DNA of 11,976 bases from Gammaproteobacteria bacterium (GTDB lineage Bacteria > Pseudomonadota > Gammaproteobacteria > Xanthomonadales > Xanthomonadaceae). Made by a program: the position numbers and the translations under genes. A model generated the notes under the pieces. The model saw only the letters and a program-made list of their open reading frames with translations. It did not search any database and was not told where the DNA came from. Location of the stretch: the NCBI GenBank assembly GCA_026398715.1, contig JAPLSI010000120.1, forward strand, positions 1-11,976, in the 5' to 3' direction. Positions 7,163-11,976 of the stretch are shown in pieces. Position 1 is the stretch's first letter, and every line of letters starts with the position of its first letter.

Positions 7163-7171
7163 GCAGGTTCC

Positions 7172-7173
<2 letters not shown>
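7163..7173 (+). repeat. 11-bp direct repeat, copy 2, overlapping the start codon
   Basis: The second copy of GCAGGTTCCAT. Its last two bases are the first two of the ATG at 7172, and its internal AGG (7165-7167) is the only Shine-Dalgarno-like triplet there, just 4 bases before the start. A protein bound here would lie downstream of the transcription start. Confidence 0.5.
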
Positions 7174-8542
<1,369 letters not shown>

Positions 8543-8553
8543 CCTCTTTCCGT

Positions 8554-8573
8554 AGGAGCGGCTTCAGCCGCGA
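8554..8573 (+). repeat. Short palindromic intergenic repeat of xanthomonad type
   Basis: AGGAGCGGCTTCAGCCGCGA, with GCGGCT (8558-8563) and AGCCGC (8566-8571) pairing around a 2-base turn. I recognise this as a dispersed repeat frequent in Xanthomonadaceae genomes. It occupies most of the gap between the beta-synthase and lyase genes. Only one copy is seen in the window. Its AGGAG head (8554-8558) is the only Shine-Dalgarno-like sequence upstream of the lyase start. Confidence 0.75.
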
Positions 8574-8583
8574 TTCCCAAACC

Positions 8584-9744
8584 ATGTCCGACAACAAAAA
8601 GCACCACCTCGGCACCAAGGCCATCCATGCCGGCCAGTCGCCCGACCCGAGCACCGGCGCGGTGATGATGCCGATCTACGCCACGTCCACCTACGCGCAG
8701 AAGAGCCCCGGCGTGCACCAGGGCTACGAATATTCGCGCAGCCACAATCCCACCCGTTTTGCCTACGAGCGCTGCGTCGCGGCCCTCGAGGGCGGCACGC
8801 AGGGTTATGCATTCGCTTCAGGCCTGGCCGCCACCTCCACGGTGCTCGACGTGCTCGACAGCGGCAGCCACGTGGTCTGCATGGACGATGTCTATGGCGG
8901 CACCTATCGGCTGTTCGAGCGCGTGCGCCGGCGGTCGGCGGGGCTGGATTTCAGCTTCGTCAACCTGAACGACCTGGATGCGTTGGAAGCCGTGGTTAAG
9001 CCAAACACCCGCATGATCTGGTGCGAAACCCCAACCAATCCACTGCTGAAGATCGTCGACATCGCCCGCCTGGCCGAGTTCGCTCGCAAGCGCGGCATCT
9101 GGCTGGCCGTCGACAACACCTTCAGTTCGCCCATCCTGCAAAGGCCGCTTGAACTTGGCGCACACCTGGTCATGCATTCCGCCACCAAGTATCTCAACGG
9201 CCATTCCGACATGGTGGGCGGCATGATCGTGGTCGGCGACGACGCCCACCTGGCCGAGCAGATGACCTTCCTGCAAAACGCCGTGGGCGGCATCCAGGGT
9301 CCCTTCGACAGCTTCCTGGCGCTGCGCGGCCTCAAGACCCTGCACCTGCGGATGAAGGCGCATTGCGAAAACGCCATGCAGCTCGCCGAGTGGCTCGAAG
9401 CGCATCCTGCCGTTGAAAAGGTCGCCTACCCGGGCCTGGCATCGCATCCGCAGCGCGAACTCGCCGCACGCCAGATGGATGGCTTCGGCGGCATGGTCAG
9501 TGTCTGGCTGAAGGGCGGGTTGCCGGCCGCGCGCAGTGTCATGGAGCGCACCGAATTGTTCACCTGCGCCGAATCACTGGGCGGCGTTGAAAGCCTGGTG
9601 AATCATCCGGCGATCATGACGCATGCGTCGGTGCCTGTTGAGAGGCGCGAAGCCCTGGGCGTCACCGACAACCTCGTCCGCTTCTCGGTGGGCGTGGAAG
9701 ACATCTCCGACCTGCGCGACGACCTGCAGGCCGCACTGGCATGA
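8584..9744 (+). CDS. metB: Cystathionine gamma-lyase / gamma-synthase family enzyme
   Basis: A 386-residue Cys/Met-metabolism PLP enzyme, full length for the family. Motifs are YSRSHNPTR (50-58; Tyr and Arg reach the neighbouring subunit's cofactor), ASGLAAT (78-84), the cofactor-binding Asp177 in AVDNTF, the Schiff-base Lys202 in HSATKYLNGHSD, and the carboxylate-binding stretch ESLGGVESLVNHP. Lyase and synthase are hard to separate by sequence. The adjacent beta-synthase favours the lyase: cystathionine to cysteine, ammonia and 2-oxobutyrate. In xanthomonads this gene, often called metB, marks one edge of the LPS cluster. The start ATG 8584 follows a palindromic repeat and has no Shine-Dalgarno site at normal spacing. 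The stop overlaps the next start (ATGA at 9741-9744), so exporter translation may be coupled to it. Confidence 0.93.
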   Translation: MSDNKKHHLGTKAIHAGQSPDPSTGAVMMPIYATSTYAQKSPGVHQGYEYSRSHNPTRFAYERCVAALEGGTQGYAFASGLAATSTVLDVLDSGSHVVCMDDVYGGTYRLFERVRRRSAGLDFSFVNLNDLDALEAVVKPNTRMIWCETPTNPLLKIVDIARLAEFARKRGIWLAVDNTFSSPILQRPLELGAHLVMHSATKYLNGHSDMVGGMIVVGDDAHLAEQMTFLQNAVGGIQGPFDSFLALRGLKTLHLRMKAHCENAMQLAEWLEAHPAVEKVAYPGLASHPQRELAARQMDGFGGMVSVWLKGGLPAARSVMERTELFTCAESLGGVESLVNHPAIMTHASVPVERREALGVTDNLVRFSVGVEDISDLRDDLQAALA

Positions 9745-10559
9745 GTGATGCCGGGTCGTCGCTGAAGGCCGTGCCGCAGTGGCGTCTTGCAATCCGCGAT
9801 GTTGTCGACGGCCTGAAGGCGCACCGGGTCTGGATGATGCTGGCCAAGCTCGACATCAAGCAGCGCTATCGCCGATCGGTGATCGGCCCGTTCTGGATCA
9901 CCATCACCATGGTGATCTGGATCCTGGCGATCGGGCCGCTGTACACCAAGTTGCTGGGCGAAGACCCGAAGGTGTTCATCCCGTACCTGGCGATGGGCAT
10001 CATCACCTGGGGCTTTGTCTCCAGCCTGCTGCTTGAAGGCGCTGCGGCGTTCGTCGGCGCCGAAAACCTCGTGCGTTCGGTGAAGCTGCCCTACACGGTG
10101 CATATCCTGCGCGTGCTGCAACGCAACCTCATCGTGTTCGCGCACAACCTGATCGCGTTCCTGCCCTTCATGTTGTTCCTCGACATCCGGCCGCAGTGGT
10201 CCTGGCTGCTGGCCATCCCCGGCGTGTTGCTGATCCTGCTGGCGGCCCTGCCGATGTCGTTCCTGCTGGGCACGCTCAGCGCGCGCTACCGCGACCTGCA
10301 GCAGATCATCGCCAGCATCGTGCAACTGGCTTTTTTCGTGACGCCGATCTTCTGGCGCGCCGAGCTGTTGGGCGATCACGCGTGGATGGCCAACCTCAAC
10401 CCGTTCCACCTCATGCTCGAAGGCGTGCGCCATCCGATCGTATCGGGCGTGCCGCCGCTGGAAACCTATGGCCGGATCGCCCTGCTGATCCTCATCCTGT
10501 ATGCCGTGGCCGCGCCGTTCTTCGCGCGCTACCGGCGTCGCCTCGCGTTCTGGGTCTGA
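9741..10559 (+). CDS. wzm: O-antigen/polysaccharide ABC exporter permease Wzm
   Basis: An inner-membrane ABC-2 type permease that, with Wzt, moves lipid-linked polysaccharide to the periplasmic face. It has 272 residues, usual for the family, and six hydrophobic segments at about 51-68, 79-98, 129-147, 153-177, 188-206 and 246-263. An amphipathic N-terminus leads into LDIKQRYRRSVIGPFW (37-52), a hallmark of O-antigen permeases, and the C-terminus has FFVTPIFW and NPFHLMLEGVR. The start overlaps the lyase stop by ATGA, and the ATPase gene begins 3 bases after its stop. The pairing with an ATPase and neighbouring glycosyltransferases implies ABC-transporter-dependent rather than Wzx/Wzy-dependent polysaccharide assembly. 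Confidence 0.94.
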   Translation: MSDAGSSLKAVPQWRLAIRDVVDGLKAHRVWMMLAKLDIKQRYRRSVIGPFWITITMVIWILAIGPLYTKLLGEDPKVFIPYLAMGIITWGFVSSLLLEGAAAFVGAENLVRSVKLPYTVHILRVLQRNLIVFAHNLIAFLPFMLFLDIRPQWSWLLAIPGVLLILLAALPMSFLLGTLSARYRDLQQIIASIVQLAFFVTPIFWRAELLGDHAWMANLNPFHLMLEGVRHPIVSGVPPLETYGRIALLILILYAVAAPFFARYRRRLAFWV

Positions 10560-10562
10560 GCC

Positions 10563-11282
10563 ATGGCTTCCATCATCCTCGACAACTGCAGCCTGCGCCT
10601 GCCCATCTACGGCACCATCAACCGGTCGTTGAAGGGCGCCGTGATGGCGACCGCCACGGGCGGGCGCATCGCCGCCGCCAGCAAGCATGTCACCGTGGTC
10701 GAGGCCCTGAAGGGCATCAGCCTCGAGATCAAGGCCGGCGACCGCGTCGGCATCCGCGGCCACAACGGCGCCGGCAAGACGTCCTTGCTGCGCGTGATCG
10801 CGGGCATTTACGAGCCCACGTCCGGCCGTATCCAGATCACGGGCAAGGTCTCGAGTTTCATCAACCTGGGCATGGGCATGGATCACGAGGCGACCGGCCT
10901 CGAAAACATCCTGCTGTGCGGGCTGATGTTCGGCATGGGCTTCGACGAGATCAACGAGCTGGCGCCGTCCATCGGCGAGTTCTCGGGCCTGGGCGATTTC
11001 CTGCACATGCCCGTGCGCACCTATTCGACCGGCATGATCCTGCGCCTGGTGTTTTCCATCGTCACCAGCGTGCGTTCCGAAATCCTGGTGATGGACGAGT
11101 GGATGGCGGTAGGCGATGCCGATTTCGTCGTGCGCGCCGAGCAACAGCTGCGCAAACTCGTGGACAACGCCAGCATCCTCGTGCTCGCCTCGCACAGCGA
11201 CCAGGTGCTCGAGCAACACTGCAACCTGATCGTGACGCTGGAACACGGCGAGATCGTGGGAATGGACCGGGTGGCCGCATGA
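10563..11282 (+). CDS. wzt: O-antigen/polysaccharide ABC exporter ATPase Wzt, short form
   Basis: The cytoplasmic ATPase partner of Wzm, 239 residues. It has Walker A GHNGAGKT (66-73), a TGLENI element (111-116) after the SSFINLGMGM strand that replaces the usual Q-loop in this family, a signature YSTGM (154-158) in place of LSGGQ, Walker B ILVMDE (174-179) followed by AVGD, and the switch His211 (ASHS). The N-terminal PIYGTINRSLKGAVM segment is typical of polysaccharide exporters. The protein ends just after the nucleotide-binding domain and so lacks the C-terminal carbohydrate-binding domain of long Wzt proteins such as E. coli O9a. This suggests export without recognition of a modified chain end, as in Klebsiella O2a-type systems. 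Its stop overlaps ATG 11279 (ATGA). Confidence 0.94.
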   Translation: MASIILDNCSLRLPIYGTINRSLKGAVMATATGGRIAAASKHVTVVEALKGISLEIKAGDRVGIRGHNGAGKTSLLRVIAGIYEPTSGRIQITGKVSSFINLGMGMDHEATGLENILLCGLMFGMGFDEINELAPSIGEFSGLGDFLHMPVRTYSTGMILRLVFSIVTSVRSEILVMDEWMAVGDADFVVRAEQQLRKLVDNASILVLASHSDQVLEQHCNLIVTLEHGEIVGMDRVAA

Positions 11283-11305
11283 ATGCCATGCCGTCCATCG
11301 GATAG
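11279..11305 (+). other. Eight-codon ORF overlapping the wzt stop (possible broken gene start)
   Basis: ATG 11279 overlaps the wzt stop as ATGA, the coupling arrangement seen twice elsewhere in the window, but the frame ends after MNAMPSIG at TAG 11303-11305. The sulfotransferase-like frame is different. One additional base in about 11282-11300 would join this start to that frame. It may be a leader remnant, a coupling mini-ORF or a sign of an indel. Confidence 0.3.
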
Positions 11306-11313
11306 AGCCGGCC

Positions 11314-11976
11314 GTGCGTACGCCACCGCCGCTGCGTGAGGGCATACGGCCGGTCTTCATCATCGGTGCGCCGCGATCGGGCACGTCCATCATGACCTGG
11401 GCGATCGGCCAGCACCCGAACATCCAGACGATGGAAGAGACCAACTGGATCGCGACCAGCGCGATCGGCGGCTATCTGTCGCATGCGATTGGCTCCAGTC
11501 GCGGCCTGCGTACGCATCTGTCCAACTCGCAGTACTCGCTGGGTGCCTACCTGCGCCGGCTGGGCGAATTCGCCGATGGCGTGGTGCGCGATTGTTTCGA
11601 TGAACGCAGCCGGCGCTTCTATGGCGACTCGCTGGAATCGGACGAGCTTCGCCTGGCGAGGCCGTTCAATCCGGAGTTGAAGTTGCTGGGCTCGCTGTCG
11701 GACCCGAAGCAGCGTTGGGTCGACGGCACGCCGCTGAATACGCACTTCACCTGGGCCCTGGCGCAGATGTTTCCCGAGGCGGTCTTCATCCACAACCTGC
11801 GCCGCCCGGAGGATGTGGCTACCTCGCTGGAGGGATTCGACACCATGGGCGCAGCGCCCGTGCCGTTGGCGCAGGGGCTGGCCATCTGGATGCAGCACAC
11901 CGAGGCCGCGGCGCTGGCGGAGCAGGCGTTTGGCGCCGAGCGCGTGTTCAGGCTGCGGTTCGAACGCATAGGCGAT
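11314..11976 (+). CDS. Sulfotransferase-family protein, truncated by window end
   Basis: The first 221 residues of a protein continuing past the right edge. The frame begins with the 5'-phosphosulfate-binding loop of PAPS-dependent sulfotransferases, VFIIGAPRSGTSIM (residues 14-27). A 3'-phosphate-binding-like region FIHNLRRPEDVATSL with the expected Arg follows near 158-172, then the family-like FRLRFERIGD at the edge. Start: GTG 11314 is the best candidate, since no ATG occurs in this frame between the wzt end and the P-loop; its Shine-Dalgarno is weak. In the wzm-wzt operon the likely substrate is the exported glycan or its precursor, using PAPS. Many bacterial members are annotated only by this loop, so sulfate transfer is inferred. 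The frame has no internal stop. Confidence 0.82.
   Translation, partial: MRTPPPLREGIRPVFIIGAPRSGTSIMTWAIGQHPNIQTMEETNWIATSAIGGYLSHAIGSSRGLRTHLSNSQYSLGAYLRRLGEFADGVVRDCFDERSRRFYGDSLESDELRLARPFNPELKLLGSLSDPKQRWVDGTPLNTHFTWALAQMFPEAVFIHNLRRPEDVATSLEGFDTMGAAPVPLAQGLAIWMQHTEAAALAEQAFGAERVFRLRFERIGD

Larger units (their letters stand above)
7009..7171. promoter_or_regulatory. Divergent intergenic region
   Basis: 163 bases between the WbsX/RgpF-like gene (leftward) and the cystathionine beta-synthase gene (rightward). It must hold promoters for both directions. It contains a consensus -10 box for the rightward gene, an inverted repeat nearer the leftward gene, and two copies of GCAGGTTCCAT. A convincing leftward promoter was not found by eye. 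Confidence 0.7.

Noticed and set aside
9603..11444. 613-codon open frame on the minus strand
   Set aside because: Antisense shadow of lyase, wzm and wzt in GC-rich DNA; His/Gln/Arg-rich translation with no recognisable domain, opposite well-conserved genes.

Overview
The window is GC-rich, densely coding DNA from a gammaproteobacterium, most likely of the Xanthomonadaceae or a close relative (Lysobacter, Luteimonas and Stenotrophomonas type). This rests on three things: a cystathionine beta-synthase / cystathionine gamma-lyase pair followed directly by an O-antigen ABC exporter, which is the characteristic edge of the xanthomonad LPS locus (the 'metB' side); the short palindromic repeat TAGGAGCGGCTTCAGCCGCG, which I recall as common between genes in this group; and the gene content. 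It is a surface-polysaccharide (O-antigen/LPS) biosynthesis and export region.

Layout. (1) 1-~180: the left edge carries an antisense PAS-domain fragment of lower GC, apparently joined to the 5' part of the next gene; a natural rearrangement or an assembly chimera. (2) ~180-4892, plus strand, tightly packed: a large coiled-coil plus GT2 glycosyltransferase, a WsaF-like GT4 glycosyltransferase, a small putative lipoprotein and a SAM-dependent methyltransferase. The last two share a ~55-residue tryptophan-containing module. (3) 4903-7008, minus strand: a two-domain WbsX-like/RgpF-like glycosyltransferase, converging on the methyltransferase with only 10 bases between them. (4) 7009-7171: a divergent intergenic region with a good -10 box, an 8-bp-stem inverted repeat and an 11-bp direct repeat. 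(5) 7172-9744, plus strand: reverse-transsulfuration enzymes (homocysteine + serine to cystathionine to cysteine), with the palindromic repeat between them. (6) 9741-end, plus strand: O-antigen exporter permease (wzm), a short ATPase (wzt) and the start of a sulfotransferase-like gene cut by the window end.

How it fits together (inference): the glycosyltransferases assemble a deoxyhexose-rich, perhaps rhamnose-containing glycan on a lipid carrier in the cytoplasm. The methyltransferase and the sulfotransferase-like protein could modify it, and Wzm/Wzt would carry it across the inner membrane. Wzt here has no C-terminal carbohydrate-binding domain, so export need not depend on recognition of a modified chain end. 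The cysteine genes are conserved neighbours, but here glycan genes lie on both sides of them and the lyase gene overlaps wzm by ATGA.

No rRNA, tRNA, CRISPR array, insertion sequence or origin was seen. The only gap above about 150 bases is 7009-7171.
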